64,000 nucleotides of DNA from Methylobacterium pseudosasicola (GTDB lineage Bacteria; Pseudomonadota; Alphaproteobacteria; Rhizobiales; Beijerinckiaceae): assembly GCF_900114535.1 (NCBI RefSeq), contig NZ_FOTK01000003.1, positions 186,001 through 250,000 of the forward strand, written 5' to 3'. The first letter of the stretch is position 1. Every line of letters starts with the position of its first letter. Position numbers and translations under genes: made by a program. Under the pieces are notes generated by a model. That model did no database searches. It saw nothing but the letters and a program-made list of their open reading frames with translations, and had not been told where the DNA came from. Shown piece after piece: positions 46,659-55,762 of this stretch.

Positions 46659-48008
46659 ATGCTGAACGACCAGGGCCACGCCACGCGCAACACGCCGACG
46701 GTCACCGAGATGAAGGTCGTGCCGGTCGCCGGGCACGACAGCATGCTCCTCAACCTCTCGGGCGCGCACGGTCCGTTCTTCACCCGCAACCTCGTGATCC
46801 TCACCGACTCGACCGGCGCCACCGGCCTCGGTGAGGTCCCCGGCGGCGAGGCCATCCGCAAGACCCTGGAGGATGCCCGGGACCTCGTGATCGGCCGGCC
46901 GCTCGGGGCCTGGAACGCGGTCCTCAACGCCATGCGGACGCGGTTTGCCGACCGCGACGCGGGCGGGCGCGGCCTGCAGACCTTCGACCTGCGCATCACC
47001 ATCCACGCGGTGACGGCCGTCGAGGCCGCGTTCCTGGATCTGCTCGGCCAGTTCCTCGGGGTGCCGGTGGCCGCGCTACTCGGCGAGGGCCAGCAGCGCG
47101 ACGCCGTCGAGATGCTGGGCTACCTGTTCTACGTCGGCGACCGGACCCGCACGGATCTCGCCTACCGGGCGCCGGAGGCCCGCGACGGCTGGTTCCGCCT
47201 GCGCGACGAGGAGGCGCTGACCCCGGAGGCCGTGGCCCGCCTCGCGGAGGCGGCTTACGCGCAGTACGGCTTCAACGACTTCAAGCTGAAGGGCGGCGTG
47301 CTGCGCGGCGAGGATGAGATCGCCGCCGTGACCGCCATCCACGAGCGCTTCCCGAAGGCGCGCGTGACCCTCGACCCGAACGGCGCTTGGTCCCTCGACG
47401 AGGCGATCCGGCTCTGCAAGGGCCAGGGCCACGTGCTGGCCTATGCCGAGGATCCCTGCGGGGCCGAAGGCGGGTTCTCCGGCCGCGAGATCATGGCCGA
47501 GTTCCGCCGGGCCACCGGCCTGCCCACGGCCACCAACATGATCGCCACCGACTGGCGGCAGATGAACCACGCCATCCAGCTCGGCGCCGTCGACATCCCG
47601 CTGGCCGACCCGCATTTCTGGACGCTGGCCGGCTCGGTCCGGGTGGCCCAGCTCTGCCGCGATCACGGCCTGACCTGGGGCTCGCATTCGAACAACCACT
47701 TCGACGTGTCGCTCGCCATGTTCACCCATGCGGCCGCCGCGGCCCCGGGGAATGTCACGGCGATCGACACTCACTGGATCTGGCAGGACGGCGAGGCCCT
47801 GACCCGGGAGCCGCTCGCGATCCGCGGCGGCCTCGTGCAAGTGCCGGAACGGCCGGGCCTCGGGATCGAGCTCGATTGGTCGGGTGTCGAGCGGGCGCAC
47901 GCCCTCTACCGCGATCACGGCCTGGGCGCCCGCGACGACGCGGCGGCGATGCAGTTCCTGATCCCCGGCTGGACCTTCGATCCGAAGAAGCCCTGCCTCG
48001 TCCGCTGA
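46659..48008 (+). CDS. gudD: Glucarate dehydratase
   Basis: 449 residues of the enolase superfamily (E. coli GudD 446). [22 protein letters not shown], the base Lys in [12 protein letters not shown], the metal-binding Asp in [40 protein letters not shown] and the catalytic His in [12 protein letters not shown] are all conserved. It dehydrates D-glucarate to 5-dehydro-4-deoxyglucarate, the substrate of KdgD upstream. AGGAGGAA lies before the ATG. Confidence 0.96.
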   Translation: MLNDQGHATRNTPTVTEMKVVPVAGHDSMLLNLSGAHGPFFTRNLVILTDSTGATGLGEVPGGEAIRKTLEDARDLVIGRPLGAWNAVLNAMRTRFADRDAGGRGLQTFDLRITIHAVTAVEAAFLDLLGQFLGVPVAALLGEGQQRDAVEMLGYLFYVGDRTRTDLAYRAPEARDGWFRLRDEEALTPEAVARLAEAAYAQYGFNDFKLKGGVLRGEDEIAAVTAIHERFPKARVTLDPNGAWSLDEAIRLCKGQGHVLAYAEDPCGAEGGFSGREIMAEFRRATGLPTATNMIATDWRQMNHAIQLGAVDIPLADPHFWTLAGSVRVAQLCRDHGLTWGSHSNNHFDVSLAMFTHAAAAAPGNVTAIDTHWIWQDGEALTREPLAIRGGLVQVPERPGLGIELDWSGVERAHALYRDHGLGARDDAAAMQFLIPGWTFDPKKPCLVR

Positions 48009-48622
48009 TCGCGGCGCGATGCCGTCGCGCGTGAGACCCCGACTGCTGTCGCGCCAAGAGACCTGCGGATGCCCCGGTCTCGGCATTACGGGTGCACCGG
48101 TAGCCCGGTGCCCGATCACGGGCGCGCATCGCCTGCACCTCAAGCCCCGTCACAGCGTGCCGGGGCACCTGCCGCCTCGCCGACGCGAGCGCCAAAGAGG
48201 TGGCGAAGCGCGCGGACGTAATCGATATGCGCGCGATCGTCACCCGCGACTTTGCCCACCGGATCGAGGCACTCGGCGCGCCAGTCTCGGACGACGCGGT
48301 CGTGCGAGAAGCGCCGTTTTCTCGGGTGGCATGGAAGACGCCTTGAACGCCGTTCATGGGTCACAAAACCAAAACGCAGGCGATGCTTCGGTTCAGACCC
48401 TCGCCTCGTGCCTTCTCTCATCGGACAGACAGAAAATATCGGCGCTCATACCGAGCCGATGAGGATTAGCTTTTGCGAATCGCACCCTGGCCATTGGATA
48501 TGATGAGCAAATAGGCACTCTTACCTTCCGTTATAATGTAATGCATATTGAATAAATTGCAGCAACGAAATATATCTGGAATGCCTTTATGTGATTCATA
48601 TTGCGTCGCAAAACCGACATGC
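48009..48622. other. Intergenic region before the TonB-receptor locus
   Basis: About 610 bases. The left part (to about 48440) is GC-rich without a gene I can support; a short frame around 48180-48330 looks protein-like but has no recognisable match and no start. From about 48450 the composition changes sharply to AT-rich up to the receptor gene, marking a regulatory region or the border of an acquired segment. Confidence 0.45.
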
Positions 48623-48651
48623 TTGACATGTTTAAATTGGAACGTTCTAAT
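48623..48651 (+). promoter_or_regulatory. Promoter of the TonB-dependent receptor gene
   Basis: TTGACA (48623-48628) and TCTAAT (48646-48651) are separated by exactly 17 bases, a near-consensus sigma-70-type promoter. The LacI operator candidate at 48637-48650 occupies the spacer and most of the -10, the classic position for steric repression. Confidence 0.7.
48637..48650. promoter_or_regulatory. LacI-family operator candidate A
   Basis: TTGGAACGTTCTAA, one mismatch from a perfect palindrome around the central AACGTT. Overlaps the -10 of the receptor promoter. Shares the core GAACGTTCTA with sites B and C; an even palindrome with a central CG is typical of LacI-family operators. Confidence 0.7.
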
Positions 48652-48746
48652 AGACGTTTGGATACCATCTCTGACTTGCCATGCTCAGACGCGATGGGCC
48701 GACGTTGGTTTCTTGAGCCTCAGAATTGACAAGCCATGGATCTCCA

Positions 48747-51140
48747 ATGACAAAAATTAGAACGTTCTATATTCAGGTCCTATTGAGCAGTGTTGCTCTG
48801 GCGGCTCTCCAAACTCCAGCGCTCGCACAGCAGGTGAACGACCTTGGCACGGTTTCGGTGGAGGCGGCAGCGAATCAGGCCGGCGGAGCCGACCGTGGCA
48901 CTCCGCTGCTGGCGGAGCAGAATGGCACATCGGCAGCCACGACCCTGCGACAGGAGGATATTGCCCGCCAACCGGGCACCCAGAACGTCGCGCAACAGAT
49001 CGGCAAGGTCGTCGGCGTCAATTCCTACTCGCGCGACGCCTCCGGCCTGTTCGGCGGCGGCTACTCGATTCGCGGCTTCGACAGCACGCAGATCGGCCTC
49101 TCGCTCAATGGCGTGCCGCTCAACGATCCCGGCACCTCCGCGGTCACGCCGCAAGTCTACACGGATTCAGAAAACCTCTGCTCGGTGGATGTCAGCCAGG
49201 GGACCAGCGCCGGCGCAGTCGCTCAGCACGGTGCTATCGGCGGCCAAGTCTCGATGTCGCAATGCGTCCCAACCGATACGCCAAAGACCACGGTCTCACA
49301 ATCGTTCGGGTCATACAATAACTTTAAAAGCTTCATACGAGCGAATACTGGCCTCATGTACGATGACGCCCCAAAGGGCTACCTTTCGTACTCGCACGCA
49401 CAGTCCGACTATTTCACCGGCCCTGGCGCAGCCGACCGGCACCATGTCGACAGCCGGTTCGACCTGAAACTCGAAGGCGGCGCCAGCCTAAGCTTCAACT
49501 CCTTCTTCAACTACTTCGAGAACACCTACATCCGTCCTGTTTCGAAGGCGCAATACGCCGCGTTCGGCTATCGGAACGGATGGCTGACGGTGCCGCCGAC
49601 GCTCCTGGCCGGTCCGAAAGCTGTGTTCGCCCAGACGAATGCCGCAGTGCCCTATACGCCGGCCAATATGGGCTACGGCCCCTATCAGTGGGAGCCGGGC
49701 CGCCACGCCTACGCTTCGATCGACGGCGTTTTCCCACTGACCGACGCGATCGACTTGAAGGTGACCCCCTACTACCTTCATCAGGAATCCGGAAGCTCGA
49801 GCGAGACGCTTCTCAAAGAAGAGGGATACAAAAACAAGTTCCTGACCAATCCAATCGGCGCATTCACGGCTTACGGCACGCGGAACACCAATGCTCTGCT
49901 GGTTCAGATGAGCCAGAGCAATTTCGATCGTGTCGGCAACACCGCGACGCTGACGGGGCGGTTCGGAGAACATACCATCAGCGGCGGCCTTTGGACGGAG
50001 TACACCCATCAGCACCAATTGCGCCCATTCGAGCAAATTGATCCCGCGACGAACACGATTCCCGATATTTTCTTCGAGTCCCATCTGCTCAAGGACTACA
50101 ACGGTCGCATTGTGACCAACAGAGATTGGACAACGGATTATTACAACACCGCTCTGTCGCTATCCGACAGCATCGCGTTGTTCGACGACAGGCTGCATAT
50201 CGATCTTTCCGGCCGGGAGCGGATCTATTCGCGCTTGTTCCACAACCTCCCGGCGGGAAGCAGTGCTACGACCGATTCGTATCTCGAGTACAAGGTTAAG
50301 CGGAACTATGCGTTCTTCCTACCCTCATTCGGCGTGCGCTACGACCTCGATGATACGAACCAGATCTTCTTCAATGCCTCCATGGGCGCGCGCGTGCCGC
50401 CTAACCTTGCCGACGGCGGCCATGTGAACAACACCACCAACTTGGTTACGATGGATGAGCTCAAACCCGAGCGCTCCCTCAGCTTCGACACGGGCTATCG
50501 CTACAAGGGCGACCTCCTGAACGTCAACGCGACCGCGTTCCTAATCAAGTATAGCGACCGGATCGCGGTCACGATCAAGAATGGCGATCTGCTGAGCAGC
50601 AAGTACACGAATATCGGCAGTACCACGGCGATCGGGACTGAGATTGAGGTCGGCACTAAGCCCTATGAAGGCTGGAGCGTCCTGCTCTCGCAAGCGGTCA
50701 ATGACGACACGCTCGACATGAACCTCAAGGTCGATGACACCAACAAAATTCTTCAGACCAAGGGCAAACAGTATTTCAACGCACCGAAATACATCACCAA
50801 CGCAACCCTCATGTACGAAGACGGGCCGCTCTATGGGTTTGCCCGGGCCAAGTGGACCAGCTCGGTCTTCGCCACCCTGACCAACGACATCCGCCTGCCG
50901 GGCTACACCACGGTCGATCTCGGCCTCGGCTACAAGCTCAAGGGCACGGCCTTCCTCGACGCGATACCGGGGGCGCAGGATGGCGAATTCAAGCTCAACC
51001 TGACCAACGTACTGAACGCAAAATATTTGTACATCAATCCCGGCAACAGTACCGGCATTCAGATTTCTTCCGCCGGCACACCGACCTTCTATCTCGGCGC
51101 GCCATTCTCGGTCGTCGCCAGCCTCAGCCTGGATTTCTAG
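48747..51140 (+). CDS. TonB-dependent outer membrane receptor
   Basis: 797 residues. Signal peptide (residues 1-28, ending ALAQQ), a plug domain (about 30-175: LRQEDIARQPGTQNVAQQIGKVVGVNSY, then SIRGFDSTQIGLSLNGVPLNDPG) with a Cys pair flanking VDVSQGTSAGAVAQHGAIGGQVSMSQ, and a 22-strand-type barrel ending in the terminal Phe (SLSLDF). No signalling extension for an anti-sigma system. It binds an unknown ligand at the outer membrane and is powered by TonB-ExbBD, whose genes lie downstream. Codons 4-8 contain operator site B. The 2H-phosphoesterase-like gene follows at once. Confidence 0.92.
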   Translation: MTKIRTFYIQVLLSSVALAALQTPALAQQVNDLGTVSVEAAANQAGGADRGTPLLAEQNGTSAATTLRQEDIARQPGTQNVAQQIGKVVGVNSYSRDASGLFGGGYSIRGFDSTQIGLSLNGVPLNDPGTSAVTPQVYTDSENLCSVDVSQGTSAGAVAQHGAIGGQVSMSQCVPTDTPKTTVSQSFGSYNNFKSFIRANTGLMYDDAPKGYLSYSHAQSDYFTGPGAADRHHVDSRFDLKLEGGASLSFNSFFNYFENTYIRPVSKAQYAAFGYRNGWLTVPPTLLAGPKAVFAQTNAAVPYTPANMGYGPYQWEPGRHAYASIDGVFPLTDAIDLKVTPYYLHQESGSSSETLLKEEGYKNKFLTNPIGAFTAYGTRNTNALLVQMSQSNFDRVGNTATLTGRFGEHTISGGLWTEYTHQHQLRPFEQIDPATNTIPDIFFESHLLKDYNGRIVTNRDWTTDYYNTALSLSDSIALFDDRLHIDLSGRERIYSRLFHNLPAGSSATTDSYLEYKVKRNYAFFLPSFGVRYDLDDTNQIFFNASMGARVPPNLADGGHVNNTTNLVTMDELKPERSLSFDTGYRYKGDLLNVNATAFLIKYSDRIAVTIKNGDLLSSKYTNIGSTTAIGTEIEVGTKPYEGWSVLLSQAVNDDTLDMNLKVDDTNKILQTKGKQYFNAPKYITNATLMYEDGPLYGFARAKWTSSVFATLTNDIRLPGYTTVDLGLGYKLKGTAFLDAIPGAQDGEFKLNLTNVLNAKYLYINPGNSTGIQISSAGTPTFYLGAPFSVVASLSLDF
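48758..48769. promoter_or_regulatory. LacI-family operator candidate B, inside the receptor coding start
   Basis: TAGAACGTTCTA is a perfect 12-bp palindrome within codons 4 to 8 of the receptor gene. Its centre is exactly 120 bases from the centre of site A, suited to a looped repressor tetramer or a transcriptional roadblock. Confidence 0.7.
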
Positions 51141-51184
51141 CCATGCGCCAACGTGATCTCTCTCAAACCGGTCGGAGCCTGACC

Positions 51185-51976
51185 ATGACGCGCCGGCATG
51201 TCCTTCACCTTTCGGGTGCGGCGGCGGTCGGCAGCCTTGCCGGGCTTCGAAGCCTGGCCGCGTCCGCCGCCGACGGAGCGAAGCCGTTCCCCTGGATCGG
51301 CACCAAATTCACGCCCGACGGTCAGGTTCTGCGCTGCCCCGGCAACACCATCATCTGTCACATCGAGCCGTCGAACCCGGCAACCGCCCCCCTGGCGGCG
51401 TTCCGCGCCGCGCTGGAGGCGGAGCCCTACGCGCACAAGTTCACCTTCACGCCGCCGTCAAGCTACCACATGACGGTGTTCGAGGGGGTGATCGACTTCA
51501 ACCGGAAGCCGAGTCTCTGGCCGGCCGATCTCGCCCTCGACGCGCCCGTGGAGGCGTGCAACCGGCTCTTCATCGAGAAACTCGAAGCTTTCGACCTCGG
51601 CTGCGAACCGCGGTTCCGAATGAAGGTGCTGGAGGGCGACGGCAACGTCGACGTACGTCCGGGGGCGGGAATCTACCTGGTGCCGGCGGACGAGTCCGAG
51701 GCCACGAAGCTGCGCCGCCTGCGGGACCGGCTATCCGACCTGCTGAAGCTGCACCAGCCCGGACATGACACTTACAAGTTTCACACCACCCAGACTTATG
51801 CAATCAAGCCGCTCGACGAAATCGAGACGAGTCGCTACCGCGCCGTGCGCCGCGATTCGATCAATGCTCTGGCCGCGGCAATGCCTGTCCTTGAGCTGGG
51901 CGCGCCGGAATTATGCCTATTCAATGATATGTTCGCCTTCAATCCGCGTCTTTATCTTCGTCCCCGCCAGCTTTAG
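51185..51976 (+). CDS. Tat-exported 2H-phosphoesterase-like protein (DUF1868)
   Basis: 263 residues. A short twin-arginine signal (TRRHVLHLSGAAAVGSLAGL) is followed by a domain with IGTKFTPDGQVLRCPGNTIICHI and two H-x-T motifs, His95-Met-Thr97 (YHMTVFEG) and His200-Thr-Thr202 (KFHTTQTYA), as in the 2H phosphoesterase superfamily that includes 2'-5' RNA ligase-like and cyclic phosphodiesterases. DUF1868 members have no known substrate. It starts 44 bases after the receptor stop, or 2 bases if the in-frame ATG at 51143 is used, so it is co-transcribed with the receptor. It probably cleaves a phosphodiester or cyclic phosphate in the periplasm; that is inference. Confidence 0.75.
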   Translation: MTRRHVLHLSGAAAVGSLAGLRSLAASAADGAKPFPWIGTKFTPDGQVLRCPGNTIICHIEPSNPATAPLAAFRAALEAEPYAHKFTFTPPSSYHMTVFEGVIDFNRKPSLWPADLALDAPVEACNRLFIEKLEAFDLGCEPRFRMKVLEGDGNVDVRPGAGIYLVPADESEATKLRRLRDRLSDLLKLHQPGHDTYKFHTTQTYAIKPLDEIETSRYRAVRRDSINALAAAMPVLELGAPELCLFNDMFAFNPRLYLRPRQL

Positions 51977-52080
51977 ACTGGTCCACCGACAAGGCGGCGT
52001 TTCGCGGCCTCGAACGCAGCACGGCCTGGGTCATGCTGCGCGCGTACCGCCTTGCCGGACGGGCCGGGGCTGAGGAGACG

Positions 52081-53151
52081 ATGGGTCAGATAACGATCAA
52101 GGACGTCGCGCGGCGTGCCGGCGTGAGCTTCCAGACGGTATCCCTGGTCCTGAACCACCCCGAGAAGGTTGCCCGGACGACGCGGGAGACCATCGAAGCC
52201 GCGATGCGGGAGCTGGACTTCGTCCCCAGCCTCGCGGCGCGCTCGCTCCGGAAGAAGCCGAGCCGCAGCATCGCCTGTGTGTTCTCCGTGGGCGCCCAAC
52301 CCTACGACGACCTTTCGGGGATGATGCAGGAGACCTATCAGGGCATCGTCCTGCAGACCTTCGCGCATGTGGCCGACCAATTCGGATACACGCTGATCCA
52401 TCGCCGCTGGCGCAGCGACGACCCTGAGGGCCTGGGCAAGATCAGCAGCCTCGTGAGCGAGGCCCGCGTCGACGGGATCGTCGTCTTCGCCGACCGCCGG
52501 GACGATCCGCTCATCGCGATGCTGCAGGCCAAGCGTTTCCCGTTCTTCGTGTTCGGCCTCGACGTTGCCGACACCCATTACGCGATGCGCGCCGAGCGCG
52601 ACGCGATGTACCAGATGGTCCGCTACCTCGCGCAGACCGGAAGCACGTCGATCTGCTTCTTCAAGGGGGAGCGCGACGGGAGGCGGCTGCGCGCCGTCAC
52701 CGAGCGGCTCAGGGGCTACCAGGACGCCCTCGCCGAGGCGGGGCTGCCGCTGCGCGACGACCTCGTCGTCCCGTGCGATTGGAATTCGGAGAGCGGACGC
52801 CGCGTGACGCTCGGCCTCCTGGAGCGCCAGTCCCGGCCGGATGCGATCGTGGCCGCCAACGACCGGGTGGCGTTCGGCGTGCTGAAGGCGCTGCATGATC
52901 ACAGGGTCCGGGTGCCCGAGGACATCCGGGTCGTCGGCTTCGACAACTTCGTCCAGTGCGCCTATACGATCCCCAGCCTGACCTCGATCGAGGTTCCGAT
53001 GCTGGAGATGGTCCGGTTCGCCTTCTCGACGCTGGTGGATCTCGTCGAGGGCACACGTCCCGCGGACGACCTGGCGCAGAAGCTGTTTCCCACCCGCCTG
53101 GTGTTCCGCGACTCCACGGGCTCGGTCCTGGAGACACAGCCGCAAGGCTAG
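52081..53151 (+). CDS. LacI-family transcriptional regulator of the TonB locus
   Basis: 356 residues. Helix-turn-helix ITIKDVARRAGVSFQTVSLVLNHPEKVARTTRETI and hinge helix SLAARSLRKKPS, then a periplasmic-binding-protein-like effector domain with DGIVVF, PDAIVAANDRVAFGVLKAL and VVGFDNF. It follows the 2H-phosphoesterase gene on the same strand. The palindrome TAGAACGTTCTA before the receptor and exbB genes has the length and central CG of LacI-type operators, so this protein is the probable repressor. LacI relatives usually answer to sugars or nucleosides. GAGGAG precedes the ATG. Confidence 0.9.
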   Translation: MGQITIKDVARRAGVSFQTVSLVLNHPEKVARTTRETIEAAMRELDFVPSLAARSLRKKPSRSIACVFSVGAQPYDDLSGMMQETYQGIVLQTFAHVADQFGYTLIHRRWRSDDPEGLGKISSLVSEARVDGIVVFADRRDDPLIAMLQAKRFPFFVFGLDVADTHYAMRAERDAMYQMVRYLAQTGSTSICFFKGERDGRRLRAVTERLRGYQDALAEAGLPLRDDLVVPCDWNSESGRRVTLGLLERQSRPDAIVAANDRVAFGVLKALHDHRVRVPEDIRVVGFDNFVQCAYTIPSLTSIEVPMLEMVRFAFSTLVDLVEGTRPADDLAQKLFPTRLVFRDSTGSVLETQPQG

Positions 53152-53372
53152 AGCGCATTCGGACGACGGGGATACCGGCCCATCGAGAAAATGTGCGTCA
53201 CGACAAGGGCCTAAGGCCGGCGGGTGATGATCACGGGTCCGCTTCGGTGGCGCGCGAAGTACACCCAATCTGCCCAGGAAACCCGGCGTCGGCTTTGCTT
53301 TCCGCCGGATCACGGATTCGCGCCGCTTCACGCCCTGCCCGGGATCGAGCCCGGCCTGTGACAGCACGAACG

Positions 53373-53413
53373 CGACGGGCGCCCCGCCGAAATATTCGGC
53401 GCAGCGCCCGTCG
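53373..53413. terminator. Two-stem hairpin between lacI and tonB genes
   Basis: A 10-bp outer stem (53373-53382 with 53404-53413) encloses three unpaired bases on each side and a 6-bp inner stem GCCGAA-ATA-TTCGGC. It lies between two convergent genes and probably terminates transcription from one or both sides. Confidence 0.55.
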
Positions 53414-53426
53414 AGGCCTGGATTCG

Positions 53427-54254
53427 TCAGCGTTTCAACGAAAAATCGACCGCGATCCGTCCGCCGAAATGGCCGCCCGGAGGCGGCGGCAGGCTAGAGC
53501 CCCGCACCGCCTGCAGGGCCGCCTGATCCAGCTCGGAATCCCCGGATGAGCGGGCGATCGACGCGGAGGCGACGTGTCCGGACGGACCCACCAGGAAGGT
53601 CACCAGGACGATACCGGCGGCGTGCCGGTTGCGGGCAGCGGCCGGATAGGCCTTGTGCCGGTTGATCTCGGCTTTCAGCCGCGCGCCGTAATCGGCGATC
53701 GCCTTGCTCGCATCGGCCTGCGCGCCGCGCTCGGCGCCGGCATGGCCCCTGTGCTGCGCCGCGCTGGCGGCGCTCGGCGGCTCAGTCTTCGGGGGAGCCT
53801 TGGGCTGGGGCTTCGGCTTGGGCACCGGACGGGGTTCCGGCGGTTTGCGGGGCTCCGGCGGCTTCACCACTTTGGGCGGTTCCGGCTTGCGGACCGGGAT
53901 CGCGATGGCCGAGGGGTCCTCCTTGACCGGCGCCTCCTCGACCGCCGGAGGCGGTTCCGGCTCGGGCTCCTGCGGGACCGGTTCGGGCTCCGGTGGCGGC
54001 GCCATCTCGGCCGCGCTCTGCGTCTCCGCGGCGTTGTCGGTGGTCGCGTCGCCCTGGGCGACGACGCTGACCTCGAGCGTCTCGACCGCGGGCGGCGCGA
54101 TGGGCTGCGGTTCGGGTCCCGACGAGACGAACAGCAACGCGTGGACTCCGAGCGCCACGACGAGGGCTGTGCCGCGGACCAAGCCCTTGGCATTGTCCTG
54201 TCTGGGCAGGGACAGGACGAGCGGATTGGCTCCGGCCAGCGCCATCGTGGTCAT
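53427..54254 (-). CDS. tonB: TonB energy-transducing protein
   Basis: 275 residues. One N-terminal membrane helix (GTALVVALGVHALLFVSS), a long Pro/Glu- then Pro/Lys-rich periplasmic spacer (about residues 80-165) and a C-terminal domain with YPAAARNRHAAGIVLVTFLVGPSGHV, the standard TonB C-terminal fold with the YP..A motif. It carries proton-motive energy from ExbBD to the TonB box of outer membrane receptors. The ATG overlaps the exbD stop (ATGA). A dedicated partner for the nearby receptor. Confidence 0.92.
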   Translation of the reverse strand: MTTMALAGANPLVLSLPRQDNAKGLVRGTALVVALGVHALLFVSSGPEPQPIAPPAVETLEVSVVAQGDATTDNAAETQSAAEMAPPPEPEPVPQEPEPEPPPAVEEAPVKEDPSAIAIPVRKPEPPKVVKPPEPRKPPEPRPVPKPKPQPKAPPKTEPPSAASAAQHRGHAGAERGAQADASKAIADYGARLKAEINRHKAYPAAARNRHAAGIVLVTFLVGPSGHVASASIARSSGDSELDQAALQAVRGSSLPPPPGGHFGGRIAVDFSLKR

Positions 54255-54727
54255 GGTTCACCGCTCCCCGCGGCGGCGGACGCGGAGGCGCGGCCGGCAT
54301 TGGCGCCGCCCTGGGCGCCGTTCTTGCTGGTGATGATCGCGATGTGGGTCATGCCGTTCTTGGCCAGAAGGTCCATCACCTTGATCACGTCGCCGTAGGC
54401 GGCATCCTTGTCGCCCCGAAGATGGATGACCCGGGTCAGATCGTTCTCGATCGCGGCGACCACTGCCGGGACGAGGCGATCCGCCTCGATCTCGTCCTTG
54501 CCGATGAACAGCTTCCCGTCCTTGGTGACGGCGACCACCGCCGGCTCCTTCGGGTCGACCGGCTTGGCGACCTGCGCCTGCGGCAGGTTCACCTTCATGC
54601 CCGTGGTGAGCAGCGGTGCCGTCACCATGAACACGATCAGCAGGACCAGCATCACGTCGATCAGCGGCGTGACGTTGATGTCAGCGGAGGGGCGGTAGGG
54701 GCCGCCGGAATTGGAGGCGAAGGCCAT
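54251..54727 (-). CDS. exbD: Biopolymer transport protein ExbD
   Basis: 158 residues. INVTPLIDVMLVLLIVFMVTAPLL contains the single membrane helix with the essential Asp (LIDVMLVLLIVFM), followed by a periplasmic domain with DKDAAYGDVIKVMDLLAKNGMTHIAIIT. The C-terminal tail is Ala/Gly-rich. Two bases separate it from exbB and it overlaps tonB by four bases. Couples the proton gradient to TonB. Confidence 0.94.
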   Translation of the reverse strand: MAFASNSGGPYRPSADINVTPLIDVMLVLLIVFMVTAPLLTTGMKVNLPQAQVAKPVDPKEPAVVAVTKDGKLFIGKDEIEADRLVPAVVAAIENDLTRVIHLRGDKDAAYGDVIKVMDLLAKNGMTHIAIITSKNGAQGGANAGRASASAAAGSGEP

Positions 54728-54729
54728 CG

Positions 54730-55362
54730 TCAGATCTCCTTGTGCGCGAGGCGGTTCTTGGCGATCAGGTCGACCGAGAGCGCCTCGACCAGATGGGCCA
54801 GGTTCTGAGACAGCTTGCCGAGGATGGATCCGAGGCGGCTGTAGGCGATCGCCGCCGGGATCGCGGCGATCAGCCCGATCGCCGTGGTCGCCAGCGCCTC
54901 GGCGATGCCGGGCGCCACGACCGCGAGACTGGTGTCGTTCGAGGCGGCGATGCTGATGAAGCTGGTCATGATGCCCCAGACCGTCCCGAGCAGGCCGACG
55001 AAGGGCGAGACGGAGGCGATCACGGCGAGGTTCGAGTAACCGCCTTCCGTGGCGATCATCGTGTGCGTGGCGGCGCGGTTCATCGCCTCCATGGTGCGCT
55101 GGCGGGCCTCGCCCGCACCCTCGTTGGGGAGGGAGACGGAGGCTGCCTGGGTTCCGGCATCGATGACCGGCCGTAGGAACTTGGGGACGCCCCCGCGCTC
55201 CAGCGCCTTGAGCGACCGCCCGAGTCGCGTCGTCGTGTAGATGCCCTCGGCGATCAGGGCCCAGCACCACACAGAGGCGATCGTGAGGGTGATGATCACC
55301 CCCTTACCGACCAGCCCGGCTTGAAAGAACATCGCCGACGGCGAGAGACTAGCTGGGTCCAT
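54730..55362 (-). CDS. exbB: Biopolymer transport protein ExbB
   Basis: 210 residues, three membrane helices: GVIITLTIASVWCWALI, a cytoplasmic loop, then IASVSPFVGLLGTVWGIMTSFISI and GIAEALATTAIGLIAAIPAAIAYS, the MotA/TolQ/ExbB signature. First gene of an exbB-exbD-tonB operon. Operator site C lies 64 bases upstream, so the energiser and the receptor share control. The ATG at 55362 is preferred over a TTG seven codons earlier. Confidence 0.94.
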   Translation of the reverse strand: MDPASLSPSAMFFQAGLVGKGVIITLTIASVWCWALIAEGIYTTTRLGRSLKALERGGVPKFLRPVIDAGTQAASVSLPNEGAGEARQRTMEAMNRAATHTMIATEGGYSNLAVIASVSPFVGLLGTVWGIMTSFISIAASNDTSLAVVAPGIAEALATTAIGLIAAIPAAIAYSRLGSILGKLSQNLAHLVEALSVDLIAKNRLAHKEI

Positions 55363-55762
55363 CTTACAACCCCCGGTATGCAATTTCGAATGGCTTTGCT
55401 GATGCGATCCGTGTCGCCCATCTGTTAGAACGTTCTATTAAGTCGGTCAGGTGTCGAAATGATGGCAAAAACATGGCGCGGTGGATTTGATGCCGTGCAG
55501 CAGCACATTGCCGCCATGCGTCGGACGAGCGTTGCCCGACTGGATCACAGTCGCGGTCGATGCCGAATCGATGCGTCTACGGTGAAGCTCTCAATCCAGC
55601 CGGACGTGCGCTCCACAATGGCTATGAACGGACAGCCAAGGACGTCTCCGCCAGCTTCGGTCCCGAGCGGGGTTTGGCGACACGAGGCCGGCTGCCGTCG
55701 AGGCGTGCCGGGTCACCGATGATTCGCCGCCGGACACCCATTCCCGTGCCCCGGGGAGCTTC
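55363..55762. other. Intergenic region upstream of exbB, 400 bases
   Basis: Contains operator C and the exbB promoter near its left end. The rest has short forward frames of weak coding character (55459-55722, 55560-55856) with no recognisable domain; they may be remnants. No terminator for the isomerase operon is obvious. Confidence 0.4.
55426..55437. promoter_or_regulatory. LacI-family operator candidate C, exbB promoter
   Basis: TAGAACGTTCTA, identical to site B, read equally on both strands. On the reverse strand CTGACC and TAACAG are 17 bases apart and the palindrome fills the end of the spacer and the start of the -10, mirroring site A. Links exbB-exbD-tonB to the receptor operon. Confidence 0.7.
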
